Below, piece after piece: positions 12,663 through 27,400 of a DNA stretch of 64,000 nt; position 1 is the stretch's first letter; each line of letters begins with the position of its first letter. The notes under the pieces are model-generated. The model worked only from the letters and a program-made list of their open reading frames with translations, made no database searches and was not told the DNA's origin. Source of the stretch: Nipponacmea schrenckii (lineage: Eukaryota; Mollusca; Gastropoda; Lottiidae); contig JAUJPP010000005.1 of the NCBI GenBank assembly GCA_030562195.1, positions 31,607,106 to 31,671,105 of the forward strand, read 5' to 3'. The position numbers and the translations under genes were made by a program.

Positions 12663-15437
12663 ATTCTTATATTTATATTATTGAGCTTTTATTAATACAA
12701 ATTCACTGCTTTATATGAAATTGCCACAAATCTTAGATAGTCTCATTGCTGTGCCTCAGATTCTGTTTTATATATACGTATTTTATAGAAAAGCCGCGTT
12801 TTCATTAATATTTCTAATAATTCCATCAATCTACACATTTTAGTCTATAAATTAGAACAAAGCCTATAAAATATTCCAAAGCTACAATTTAGTGATAAAA
12901 CCATGGATCATTATAAATTGTCATCAATGTACATTATACAATAACGTTATGGATTTTCCCTTATAGTTTTTATACCGTTTAATGATCATAAACGTCGCAA
13001 AATCATTAAGATTTTTTTTTACAAGTAAATTATAAAATCGATTATTTGTATCAGTGGACCTTTAAACTTTATATTGCCATGTTTTCAATATTTGAATTTG
13101 TTTCCAATTAACCAGGATAAACCTATTTCTATTTTCAAGTTTCATCTCAACATGCTGCAGGGCTAGAAGGGATTTAACCTTTAAAGCTTCTTTAAATTTG
13201 ATTCTCTCATGGCGTTGCCTTCAAATTTTCAATTAATAAATAGAAGCGGCGTGAGAGTCTGACTTGTTTCAGGTAATTATAGTTTTCATTACATGAAAGT
13301 GTGCAGAATTCCTTGATTTACTCAACATGGAACATCAGTGTCTGTTTGATTTCATTCTATTTCAGAATAAGATCAAATGAATTTCTGTTCGCATCTGACT
13401 TTTTCTGTTCGTAACCGATTCCCATCCTATATTTCGCCTACTCTTCGAATTTAAACTTCCTTATTCTTCTTATCTGGATATCTGCACAAAATTCAAAATT
13501 CTACAAATAATAATGTGCCAGCAGCACAAAACATAAAGTATAGGAAATATACTATCGATAATAAATATAAAGGTTCCAGACACAGAGATATGACTGTGTT
13601 GTTTATTACAGGTGTAGGGGTCAGATGTGCTGAGAATCTGTGGACAAAAATATCAGTTAGAAAACTTCATTTCCTCAAACAAGTTCGATTTCTACGCCAA
13701 TGTATATGTTAAATCGAGTCCCTTTAATAAGTCATTTATTACACTGGATAGAGATATCAAAAAGTATCATTGATACGACAAACAGGTTAGAAAGTGTAAT
13801 CGTGTGATTTGAGGTGGTAATTACGTATGACTACCTGTCGGAAATGATATATCAGAACAGTAAACTTGATTGGCGAACCTTTACTATTTGTCAGGTTTAA
13901 ATAATACTGTCACAATATTCTTTATTTGTTTAAAACATTATCACGACACAAAACCTAATCATTCAGAATGTCAATATGTCTTTGTTCATTACATTACAGA
14001 CACTTCTACCTTCTTTTGAAGCCTCTCTGGAGATTTTAGTTTCAAAATTATCTACTACTAAAATATTTTCTTTCCATCATATTGTTTGTCAATGTAACCA
14101 AAAGGATGTTCGAAACTTGACAACGCTATTACAGAAGCACATTCTGTAAGTTACACAACTGCTGATAAATCATACAAGTACAGATTAATGGTGAAAAACT
14201 GAAAATGGATTTAGCAGGCACATTTAGGAAGAGATTTATTATGTCTCCCCAGACCAATCATTTTTTTACACTAGAAGCCTAGTTCTATTTTTTTTTTTTT
14301 TTATACATCGTATTGTGAACTATTTTACAGAGTAAACGGAAGTTGCTAGATTTTAGATTAAGCACTTGGAAAGGGCAATGACAGATGATAGTGTTAAACC
14401 ATTTTTAAACATAATCTCACTACTATAAAATTTGGTGTGTAAATGGAAAATTTATTTTTAATCCCAACGATTATATATACCTAGACTATATCAAGTCGAT
14501 TTTATCTTCACAGCAGGTTCGAAGTCTACTCTTTCTTAAATATTATCCTCAATCTGACAAAATTAGATCTCTTGCAAAAATCAGCATTAAAATTCTTTCA
14601 GTAGCATCCATCAATGTCGAGTCAAAAAGTCGACATCTAAAGAATTTAATACACACGAGGTGATGTCAATAGTTTTAACATTCCTTAGAAATGTAACTTT
14701 CACCTACAAAATTCAGTGCTCCAAAACAAAAATGCGGGTTATATCGTGAAGTCAATTTTCTATGTATTTGCCGTATAAAATAGGTTTAGTTTGGATAGAC
14801 AGATTTGCTTAACAAAATTAGTTTTTTTCATGTTTGAAACTCCCCGTATCCCCCCTCCCCCCGGTTGTTTTTTTTAAAGCTCCACTTTTTGAAAGAAATG
14901 AAAAGTCAGATAGTTCACGAAAGCTTTATGGTAGAGATAACTGTGAAAAGGGAAAAATAAGTTAAATAAAAAGGAATTATATTGTTTGTCATTACTCTTA
15001 CATACTTATTCTTATTGATATTAAGGGTGTTTCAACAGTACTTTATATCATCCAAATAGAAAAAGTATTATTATAGACTTTATTCACCCTATGGACTGAC
15101 TGTTAAATTATAGATTGATAAGTTACAGTTAATACATTCCAATATTTGCCTCCAACGCAAAGAATGCACTTGATCTAGATCAGTCTTGAATGTTCAACAC
15201 AAGTATATAAATAAAAAGAAATTTTTAATACAAACCACAATTACAATATGAGTCGAATTATTTTTATGCTGTGAAATAATATAAATGTATTTTATAATGC
15301 ATTAATTCTGATTCTGATGCTATATTTAAATCTTATTCAAATGCTTACTCTTGAAGATATAGAGACATGCGAATTAGTTGTACGTGGAGCATGAGTACGA
15401 TATTACCTTTCTTTCAAATGTGATTCTTGTCAATTTC
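12663..15437. other. Region upstream of the transporter coding exons
   Basis: No coding exon recognised. It presumably holds part of the 5' UTR intron of the transporter, because an acceptor directly precedes its start codon. Confidence 0.4.
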
Positions 15438-15440
15438 AGA

Positions 15441-18400
15441 ATGCGACAATGTAGGCAGTGGATGGAAGCTTTTACGAGTAGAAAGAGATGGGATGTTAGA
15501 AGTTTACAAGATACACAATTTAAACGCTGTTTAAGTCTTCTAGATCTGGTTGGCTTAGGTGCGTATCAACTCTTTAATCATGTAATTTGCACATCGACTC
15601 TATATTAAATAAACCCCAAAAACATCTAGATATATTTTACACTTAATTTTGCATAGGCTGTTTACTTCCGTCGCTGACAGTGTGTATATTAAACGGGCTT
15701 ATTTATTTAACTTATCTAAAGGTTTGGGGTTTTCTAACTTTTAGTGAACATTTATCATGTTTTACATTACAGGTATATTCAGTACATCCGGTATAGGCAT
15801 ATATGTTTTAACAGCCTATATTGCTCGAGTTGATTCTGGACCTTCAGCTATATTATCAGTCATTATTGCAGGAGTCGCTGCTTTACTTTCAGGTAAGAAA
15901 TTGTCACAGAGTTGAAAGATATATGATAAAACACGGTAAAGGGTTTTTATAATCTTTAAAACCATGCATCCAGATTCCAAAAATTCTCTCGAAAAGGGAT
16001 TTCTGGAAAGGGGTGCAATTGGATTATCTCTTGACTTTCTATATAATAATGATAATGGGATTGAACACATAAAGGGGTTCAAGATGAAAAGGAGTTTACG
16101 AGATTTAAAATCATCAAAATGATTTGGACTTTCAGTTTTCTTATCCCGTTTTTTTCAACCGTAAAATGTAATGGGCTACTCTTGTTCATGTTTAGAATCG
16201 GCTCCCAGATGTGCATTGATAACTTTATTGGGCTGTGATATGCTACACAAAATTTAAATGTTAAAAACTTTTATATCTGAAATTAAAAAAATTGTTGCAT
16301 AATGATTATAAACAAGAATAACAAACGTTGCAGAACGTAAATTAAGAAAATAAGTGTTGCTTCCGTCTACCATTCTTAAACATCCATACTAACAAATAAT
16401 ATGATCAATTTATATTCCTGTCAACTATAACAGTGTCTCGGACTACGTTTTATGTTCTTCATAGACCGTGTAACAAATTCGATATACATATCATATTGAT
16501 ATCAAACATACCCCCTATGGAATAATTGATATTAAACATTCATTTCACTTGTTATTTGCCTGGAATTAATCTACTGGAAACTTTCTTATCACTTGTTATG
16601 GTACGTTGTGTCGCCTAGGGATTTGTGAACCGAGTTGAATTGAAATTTTGCATTTTCCTTCGTAATTGAAGACGATTAAATAAGAATATATTACACAATA
16701 CTTGCAAAATACAACTATAATAGCAAATACATTATTCCAGAAACCGTTAGATTTACTACAGTGGGTAAGGTTGGGTTGCATGTTAAGTCAGTACACTTTG
16801 ATGTCCTTGTATAACAATAAGTCCGTCTCTCTAAATGGTACTTTTTTTATCAAAGGGGTTTTTTGGAACTAAAATTACTGTATCCTTATTTGAGTCTGAA
16901 GCATTTAATTGCACATGGTTAACATTTCTTCCGCCACATAATAACTTAAAGGCACTTCTAATATGTAATATGCCGACATCCTTTTCCCTTTCTGTTTCTT
17001 GGAAATCACCCTCGCGGTGTATTACATCATAGTAAAAAAAAGTTTTTTGGTGATTTATTAATTATTCGGTTCGCCTTTATTAATGTATAATTATCACTTT
17101 AAAATGTTGATTTACTTTTAACACTTATAATGGAAATAAGCCTGTACAGAGTGTGTGTCTATATTATGCTAGTCTTACAGGTAAATTGCTGATCGATTGG
17201 TAGTTGTATAATGAATTTTCATTATATCATTATATCATTAAATCACATCATTACATAATGACACATTAAATATTAATATCAGTTTTAATTACCCGAAATA
17301 AACACTTGTTCATTCCATTTTCAAATTATTTAGGTACCAAAAGCTTATTTCTTTCTTACCTATCTATCGAACAAACGAAATGAATTTATTTCGAATTTTG
17401 GAGTGTTCAGGGAGGTGAACTTGAGGAAAGAGGTGGTGCAGTGTGTTTTTGTCAGTAGGCTACTTGGCCCCCCGATTAACCGTGGTAGACATCAAGTTAA
17501 TGTTCTTCTCGTAATAATTAAATAAATAACTTTATAAGGGCAACAAAGTTTTTTCAGAAAGACCATAGAATATCTAAATCATAATATTATAAAGGCCCTA
17601 ATAAATATGTATAGGTCAATAAGTCTGGACCACGGAATGCAACATTCCTGTGCGAAGCCTTGTTAATTTGATACACACTGCTCGAAAAGCTCACTTGAGC
17701 AAAGAATGGCGAATGCTACACTTTGATGTTATTGGTACAAACTGTGTAAACCTACGCGATTCTTTAGCACCACTGTTCTCTGTATAAATGAAGCAACCAG
17801 ACTAAAGGCCCTTTTTCACCAGGCCACTATAAAGCGTTCCGTTTTCGGTCCGGACCAGGCCGCGATAAAATCACAAATTAACCCTGTTTAATGTGCCGAG
17901 AACGGTTTCAAAATAATAATGTAAACGGTTGACTGCTCCCAGACGCGTTCTAATGGAACTCTTCATGATTGAGGTAAATATAGACAAACATCTTACCCGT
18001 ATGAAAACAAAAAAGGCTCCTGATGATGATGCAAATCCGTGGGAAAAGGTGAAGGTCGGTCAATGTGCACGCGTAGTAATGCGTTTTTGGCACGCTTCGG
18101 GTTTATACTACAACAAGTGACCAGCTCCTTTGGGACAAAATTGGAACCGCTCTGAGAACGCTCGACCGTTTATATTGGACAAAATTCATTCGTACCATTC
18201 TGAGAACTGTTCCGAGAACGGATAAATTTTGTAGTGTAAACGGTGAAACCTCGTCTTATTTATGTGTGCTGGATTTCGATTTAGAAGTCCTACTAGTGTT
18301 AAATGTATAAATAACAACTCCTAGAAATGACCTTTCAATTTCTAATTAGAAGCCAATCAATAAAAGATTTATGTATTTAAGTATTGTTTAATTGAGTAAG

Positions 18401-21400
18401 TGTATTGTAAGTTGTATTAATGGTAAAGCTTAAATAAACAGTGTCTGTTGTCGATATAATCAGATTCTACTTGAGTAGTAAAACCTACTCGTTCAATACT
18501 TTATCATACCAAACAGTATATTGCAGGACATTTTATAAACGCATTAGGGAACTTCTAATATGAATGGACTTTGATTTGAAATTATAAGATTGTATAAAGC
18601 CACGAGGAAGAAAAGGGTACAAAGTAGGCATGAACAATGTTTCTTCTCGATTTAAATAAGAGATGTACATTTTTGGACTATCACGTGAAATGTTATTCGG
18701 AAGAGTTTCAAACAAAGCTTTGAACACACAAGAAAACATATGAATTCACCCATAAAGAGATACAATAGGTTCATTAAGAATACATGTGGAAGAGGCGTTT
18801 GAGTCTTTTGCTTTTATCTGCACATGCTTTGTCTATCTGCTATTCTAAAGGACAGATCCGTTGTTAATATGATATTTATCACAAACTCGAAGACACTTAC
18901 TTTATTTGTTGTTTTGATATGTGATCTAGAAATGTCAAATTTTAAATTCTTATGGCTTTACCTGTTCTAAATAAATACGAAAATAAGTCAATAAAAGCGA
19001 GTACCAATTTGTCGTATATTACATGTATTTCTATGTTTCTTTGAAACTTCACCTCGAAGTAGAACATGCCTAATGAAAATGTAAAGATTCCACATGCCTC
19101 CTAAACCATTTGATTGCAGTAAACACGGACATCCGCTTGAAAATTGGAATGGTGCAAATTGCTAGTATCAGTGTTTCCGATACACATATTATTTTTAGAA
19201 AACCTCATTATTTTCATGAACACTATTTGTGATTATCATATTTAGGATTATGTACTGCAAAGCATTTTATACTTTCCAGGAATTGAAAGTTAGGTTTTCA
19301 TGGGAGACATTGCGAGTTACTTGATATCTTATGTAATATCTTGCAATCTTTTCTTAAAAAGCACAGAGCAATACACAATATCTTTGTAAACCATATATCG
19401 CGTGGCCCGAAAAAAATATGTTGTGAAAAAAAAAACGCTATAAACACTACATTATATCTTAATGTATAGGATTCTTTTAGAAGTATAGATTGGACACAAG
19501 AGAGCTATCAATCAGAAAAATGTCCTGCAAGTCTTTTTTTTCTGAATTATTTAGAATCTATTCATTTTGAAACCTTCTTAAACGGTTGCACAACCAACAT
19601 AATGTGCCCCGTGGTGAATTGTACTGATGTATCGGCTTTATATTCTGATGAAGTGTTTTAGTTCAATTTTCAAATTGAATTCTGCGGTAAACTATCGTCT
19701 CTTTGCTTTTGAATTGCTCTATTTCTTTGTAACTTCCGGTTTGTGAGTTATTTATGCACGAGAGCGTATTCGCCATTGGGTAGAAAAATTAGTCAATAAT
19801 GAAGTAATCGGATGTGAATTTATATTGAGAGTTAAATGATGCTATAATGACAGGCTATAATGTATATTATTTCAAGCCTAGAATTAATAGAATTCCGGTA
19901 AGAACTATATAAAAGGTAATGTGAGAGAATTCTATCCCTATAAATACTGTTTATTTGTCGTATTATTTCATTAGATTTGAAGGAAGTATATTGGGGAAAT
20001 TGAAAAATTCAGCCGTTTTATAATAATACAGTATTTTCCTCCTCTAAAAGTCTTCGATGTCAAAACGGAAATCTGCTTTAATTGCAATAATGGAAATTGC
20101 TCTTTCTCACGACAGGAAGAAGAAAACCTGTACGAACAAAAAGATGCAACTGTTTGAATTTTTCAAACCATAAATAGAAGTCTAGCTGTGTGCTGAGCTC
20201 GGTTTTCGCTTGCTGCACATAGGCCTACTCTGTTCCTATACCTAAAAAACTGGGAAACCTCACCCCTCCGGAAAGTTTGATGCCAATTTGTAGCGGGCCT
20301 CGCCCTCCTTTTAAAATCTAAGAAGAGGAAATGATTGTTTTGATAATTCTGCGTGTCTTAGAGTTGAGATTTTCAAAATATTTTGATAATTATTAACAAA
20401 CCCTTCTAATTGCCGTCAATCATCCATTGACTTTTCTGCAAATCAAACGTTGTCATTTGTTATGCATCGTATTACTTGTTTCAGCATTATGTCAAGCAGA
20501 GTTAGCAACTCGTCTACCAAAAGCTGGGGCCAGTTATATTTATACTTATGCTACATTGGGAGAACTATGTGCCTTTGTTATGGGATGGAATACATTATTA
20601 GAACACATGTTAGGTGCGGCAGTCGCTGCCAAAGCATGGGTGCACTATTTAGACAATATGTTAAATGGGACTATTCAAACGTAAGTAATCTAAGCATATT
20701 TATGTGTATGTATATTTTTAAAACTTGTACACAACAAATTAAACAAACTTTTTTCGGTATCGATTGAGTTCAAAGTGGGCGAAAATTAACAAAGGGTTAG
20801 AGAAGATGTGAAATATATTGAACATACATGTAATAGTAATCAGGAATTGCATTAGAGTCAAATCTCAACAACTTAACTCATAATTATTGGTTAACACTGA
20901 TTAATAAATGAAATAGGTTTACAACAGATCAAATATTTAATAATTTAAAGATGTTGTTTTACATGCTTTCTATATCTGCTCTGCACGTCAGAGGATTGCA
21001 AAAATTAATGCGAATTTATTTCAGATATATGAGTGAAACCATGACATGGCAACATGGATCATGGATCTTGGAAGAGTCTCCTGATTTTACTGCAGCATTT
21101 GTTGTCTTTATAACGTCATTTTTCTTATTGGTAAATGTTAAGGTAAGCACAAACAAATCATCAGTCCATTCAGACTGATCATTTTTTAAAGCAATATTTC
21201 ATTAAACCAAAAGTAAGTGTGGCAAACATCGTTCATAATGGCATTGTTAACCATTATTATCTCCGGAATCAAGTCGTATAGTGGTCGTTGATGTAAACAC
21301 GGAAGAAAAGCTAATGACGGTAAATGGCCATTTCATTCTCATTCGCTCAATACCACTAATGGTCCTTTAGCTTACACAGACTAGGTTCATTTTCAACTTC

Positions 21401-24400
21401 CGGATGAAGAACAATATAAAGTCTTGGTAAATATACGGCTCAATAGCTGGATTAAGGTGTCTTTATTTGCTATTTTAAAAGAAGTATTGTCCACAACATA
21501 CAGTTGCTTAGTATGCTAGCATTACGTGCTTACACAAAATTATACAAATCTTATATTGTTTATTATACTAAAATACCCCTATAATCATCAAAGAATTTGT
21601 TTAAAAAGAGCATCCTCTTGTATTGAGTGAATAAATTTGACCATGATACCATGTAAATGCAACCCTATCCATTCAGCACTATCTTAACTTTATGCGATAA
21701 CTATTGTCAATTTTCAAAAAAAATCTGTGAAGACAGAATAATCGAAATATAGATCAAATATTTGATTTATGAATTTTTGGTTAACTAAACGCAATTAGAA
21801 AATATGTTCGGTCAGATGAACCTCCATTATAGCTGTAATGAGGCTTGAAACCGACTTTCAATATTTCTATTTGATTATATCGATTTTTAAAATAGAAAAG
21901 GCGTATTAGGTTTGGTGGGATATGGTGTTTTTTTTTTATTTATTCAAGTAAATTCTTTGGTAGCGAATGTAACATCATGTCAATTGTTTGCATTTGAATG
22001 AACGATGTATAACGCATAAGGATAGGTATAGTATCTACTGCCTTTTTAATGAATCTTATAGCGATCGAATCGAGAGTATCAATATAAATACAGTGAAAAA
22101 ATATCAATAATTAGCAGATCTGAATATGATTGTCTGCATGACGGCGCCCATTCACTTCCGGATATGTAAGACGTAGTCAATAGAAATGAAAAGATGATGG
22201 AAATTTTCGGACTGATGAAATGAATGCTTAATGAAACCATCTTTAAATGGGAAAGTTATAATATGCGATATCACATTAAAGGACTAATAGAAAGGTTTGA
22301 TAATATGAAAGTTTGTTAAGTGATTATTAAAAATGATATTCAAATTAAATGCATTATTATTACATTACATTATTTTACGGTGGCTCATATACAATATCAT
22401 TCTATTTTGTTATGAATAAAAACCTAGGTGAAAATTAAATTTTTTAATTTAAAATAAAAAAGGGAATTATGTCGTATGTGATCCACCTTAAATTTGAGAT
22501 AAATAACGCCTCTTTTCACTTTATATTATTGGTATCCTAAAATTAAAAGAGAAGGAAAGTTGGGGAGGGAGGGAGTGTTGATTTATTTTAATGTTCGTGC
22601 AGATTTGACAAAATCCACAACCTACAAAGACGGCAATTAACGTAACAGGCTAAGATGGTTACACCCTTATCCCCACCCCATAAGCTCTGGTATACATTTA
22701 GAAGATAATAATCTTGTACAGTTGCATGTTATAAGAATCCTTATTAACAATTTGCCGCGTTACTTCGGGTGTCTCAATATCAAGAAATGTAAAAAGCAAT
22801 GATTAAACTATGAAATATATCAATTTGCCCAACAAAGCTTTTCATTCAAGCTTGACAAAAAGTCGTTGAGTTAATATAATGAACAAACGTAATATGTAAA
22901 TTCTGAATGATTCAAGCCTCATCCTTTTCTACACTAAAGAAAACGAAATAATTTTACTCTGTCTTTAGGTGTTACATATTCGACCTCAATGATAGTGACA
23001 TATTCTTACATTATGCTGGTGGCAACAATTGTGTGTTGTTTTCTTCAACTTTAGATACAAGCATATCCTTTGGATTTAAACTAAACCATGTTATTTACGA
23101 CTTGGATTTGACAACCTCTTGAGGAATCTCATCTGAGATACTGGTCATCGATTTTTAGTGTATAATTTATCACTCAGAGAAATGACTAGTGGTCTAACGC
23201 CACCTTATACTCAACAATATCTTTAATACAATGGACAGCTTAAATCCCAGAGGAAAATTCAAGCTGTCATTCTCTTGTGTAAATTGAAATATCCAGACAA
23301 ATTTATAGTCACATGCTTAGAGTAAGAATAGGTTTGATATCGGTTTATGTGTGAAGATTACGAGTTGGTCCATTATCAGAATGCTCATTTAACCAGAATT
23401 GAGAAAGGTCAAATGTGTTCCGTCGATCATTTACCAATAGTTCAATGTTCTTTTTAATTAATCTGTGGAACTCGACAAGATGTTCTGACTTAATTCGTTC
23501 TTTAATGTCTTACTTACAAGGTTGATGCTTCTAATGAGTGTCTCATATGGTCATTATATGTTAGTATTGTTACACTTTGCACTTTCAAAAGCGATTGAAC
23601 ATCTTAAATACAAAATGTACAAATAGACACGCATTCGAGAAATTAAAAAGGACATTTTTTAGGAATAGAAGCAATTGAAATTCTTAGTACTTATTTACAA
23701 ATACCAATATCTGACTAGCGTCTAAAATAATAAAAGAAAACTTCATGGAATTCTTCGATAGGGAAATAGTGAATATGAAACCCAAATACGTTCAACCATT
23801 TTTGTTAACATTAATACCTTTCATCAAACCAAGTTTATTTAACAGTAAAATGAAATCATGACATTCAGATCAATATACTGTTTCTTATTTCAAAACAAAC
23901 TAAAAGATAAAAACCTACTCAACATCATTATGTGTCAATCATTGATGTTACAAGTACCCATCTCGTGCATAAGAAGTTTTTCATATTGGGACGATTGTTT
24001 TAATTTATCATACATCATTTATTTCACAGGTATACGCGATAATCATGTTTATAATTGGAGTTTGCAGTTCATTAGTCATGGCTTCCTTTATATGTGTTGG
24101 CTTTTTTCATGTACAATCAGATAACTGGACACATCCACCAGGCTTCTTTCCTAATGGATTTTCTGGGGTATGTATCATGTTAACATATATCCCGTTAATT
24201 AAGAACAAAGAAAACAGGGCATATCTTCAATCGTATTAGCTCCATTTTCTCCAAATAGTTTTTAATATGCTAATTAATAGCATATTAACATGTATTCAAA
24301 TGATGGGCTCTGTAATCGCACACTGTTTACAGGTTACAAAATAATTTATAACATTCTTACTTGTTTTTGTGTTCTTTTTCAGACAATGACCGGTGCTTCA

Positions 24401-27400
24401 ATTTTAATGTTTGGTTTTTCTAGTATTGATGTAGTGGCCACATCTACCGAGGAGGCAAAGAACAGCACAAAAAACATTTCAACAGCTGTGATTTTAACAT
24501 TAACTATATCGTTTGTGTTTTATTTTGGTGTGACTGCGGCTTTAACTTTGGCTTTTCCGTGGAATATGTTAGCAAACACTGCTGCTTTAGCCAAAGCCTT
24601 TGAAACCAAACATATTTTTGCATCAACGTACGTAGTTGGATTCGGTGCTATTTTCGGGTTAATCAACTCTGTGTACGGTTCATTATATTCAATTCCACGT
24701 TTAGTTCATTCCATGGGAAAGGACCACCTGTTGCCGCAATGGATGGCCCGAATCGGTGATAAAATATCCATTCCAATTGCTCCAGTTTTTATTTTCGGTA
24801 TACTGACCTCTGTTCTTGCCTGCCTAATTAAATTTGAAAGTGCTATTCAGATGTTTTCCATATCAACAATATTTGGATTCACGTTAAGTGCTTATTGTGT
24901 TATTTGCCTTCGTTATCAGACAGGATATATCGGATTATATCGTGAGTATGGTGATCCCAGTGATGGGCCGGGTTGTCCGATGCATTCTCACCTAAATACA
25001 CAATTCAATCGTCCACCTCTTTTAGAAATACTTGCAAATGGTGATATGAAAATGCATTATTCTGAATTGAATTCTCGTCGATCAGATGGGTGCCTATATT
25101 GTGAAGAATCGGGTTTTGAAAGTTCTTCTAAACCATATGGTCATTTGGCCATGTCATCGGAGGTAACAGAACGGACAGGGTTTTATCATGAGCACCCTTC
25201 GTATGATAATACCATAAAACCTATAACCTCTCAAAGTAGTATCAATAGCCTTATTAAATTACCCAGTGATGCTCTATTGGATCCAAATGATTCCACGTGG
25301 CGGACTGCTATGGTGTCCATTGTAATATTCACTGTATCTGCAACTCTCATGTGTTCATCGTGTGTTGCATTATCTATTGAGGGCACTTCCGGTACATGGT
25401 GGGCTATAACGTTGATCTCCCTTTGTTCGGTTTTTATGGTGACTTCTGCGCTTGTGATAGCTAAACAGCCTCAAAATAAAACTAAGCTATACTTCGGCGT
25501 GCCGTATATTCCTCTTGTTCCCCTGATGTGCATAACATTAAACATGTTTTTATTGTCATCACTGAACGCTTTAGCATGGATACGTTTGGCATTATGGTTA
25601 TTAATAGGTACGTATTAAATTTGTATTGTGGCTTATCTCCTGACATATGAGATTATAAAATGATATATTAGATCACGATATCAAAGCATTGATTTATGTA
25701 TATTGGAATTCTTTAAAATCGTGATCTTCCTAAAGGTCACTTCCAACTAAGTAATATATCTTGTTTGAAATGCATATTCTTGTATAATGCATTTCTGTTC
25801 ACATTGATTCTATTGTCTTAAAGGTATACTACCTAATTAAATAAGATGATAAAAAAACTATTAAATTTTAAACTTGGTCAAAATGAGTCTTTTTCATCAG
25901 TTGATTTTCCTGGTGCCAAAGTTTTACGACAGAAATCTTCTATTATTGCAATCAAACAAAGTAATAATCCGTTAAACTTAATAATTTTGAAACGCTTTTC
26001 AACGTTATTCAATAAGTAATGGATATATCGTCTGATATTGGCATCATATTCTTTAGAAATGTTACAACTGATAAAAATATACTCTTATTGAAAAGTTTAA
26101 TACTATAAATTGTACGTCCATTCTAAAAGGTATACGGAACGTTTCAAACAATTACTCATTTATTTTGATTATTTTAACTGGTTGGTTGATAAATAACAAG
26201 TTAAAGTCTGCTTAAAACTTAAACTTGACTAGAGGTAGTTATTTGTTGCCAAATTTGGTTTGGTTGATGAATAAATTTTCTGATCTAAACTCGAATAACA
26301 TGATCGCCCTTGACCAAACGTTCGTTTTGGTCATCATCATTTTTGTTTCCATGGTTAAATGGAAGAATGGTTGTCTTTGGTTTGGTTTGATTAGATGATT
26401 GTAATCGCGTAATGTTGAAGTTTAATACCTGTTTATGATATGAGTCAATAAAGATAAACTTACATGTTGAAATTGAAATAACTTCAGCATATAATGATAT
26501 ATTGGCTATATGATATTGTTATGACAAGCATCTCTTTAACGTAGTTATCAATTACACATGTTCATCTTCAATTTTTCTCAAGACCTTTGCAATTATCGTT
26601 ATTATTATGGCATTTTTTGATATAAATCAGTCGCTTGAAAAACAAACTCAAATTCCCCGGTATCCTGTCAGTTCCAGCTTGTAATAATCTTCCATATGGC
26701 ATGAAGCGTTAAATATGATGAGCAAAGAAGTCTGCCTCTGTCAGGACATTCATAATAATTAAGCTCATACGTTAGTTTTTTAACCATCTTTTTCTTGTAA
26801 ATAATTACCTGTGGTTATCTGACTAGTAACGATATTTTGGGGATGAAAGATCTTAACCTGAATCTGTCATTTTATAACAATAAGAATCCTTGCTGCATGT
26901 CTTTTTGTGTCATTAAATATTAAAGATGAATGTTTTGATATTTTGTTTCAATTGAATCGTATTCTGTTTTATGTTATTCTTGCAGATAGCTAAATGTCAT
27001 TCTGTTTTTCGTAAGATGTATCTCTATAGTTGGTTATTACTGTGATTTCAAAAATAATCTGAATGTATCCCAGTCTTTCGAGGCGAATTCAATCATGGAA
27101 TGTTAAAGATACAGTTAAAATACATATTTCATTGTGACTATTTCACTTCAACTTTACGATTTTGGTTTTACATTACATGATATCAAAACTGTCTTAATAT
27201 CGACTTCTATTTCATATATATTTTCCTTTCTAAACAAAATCAGTGGCATAAAACAAACTGCTGAAACAGTAAGGCATCTAACTGAGCTATTTGAAGTTTC
27301 CACTATCCAATAAAACATGTAATAAATATAAATTTTGGTAGCCTAGTGGTTTTTATGTCGCCGATTGGTTAAAGTTATGATAGGCTGTCATTTAGCTTAA

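Noticed and set aside
16835..17032. Intronic plus-strand ORF
   Set aside because: Chance open frame in AT-rich intron; no domain, and the transporter exons splice past it in frame.
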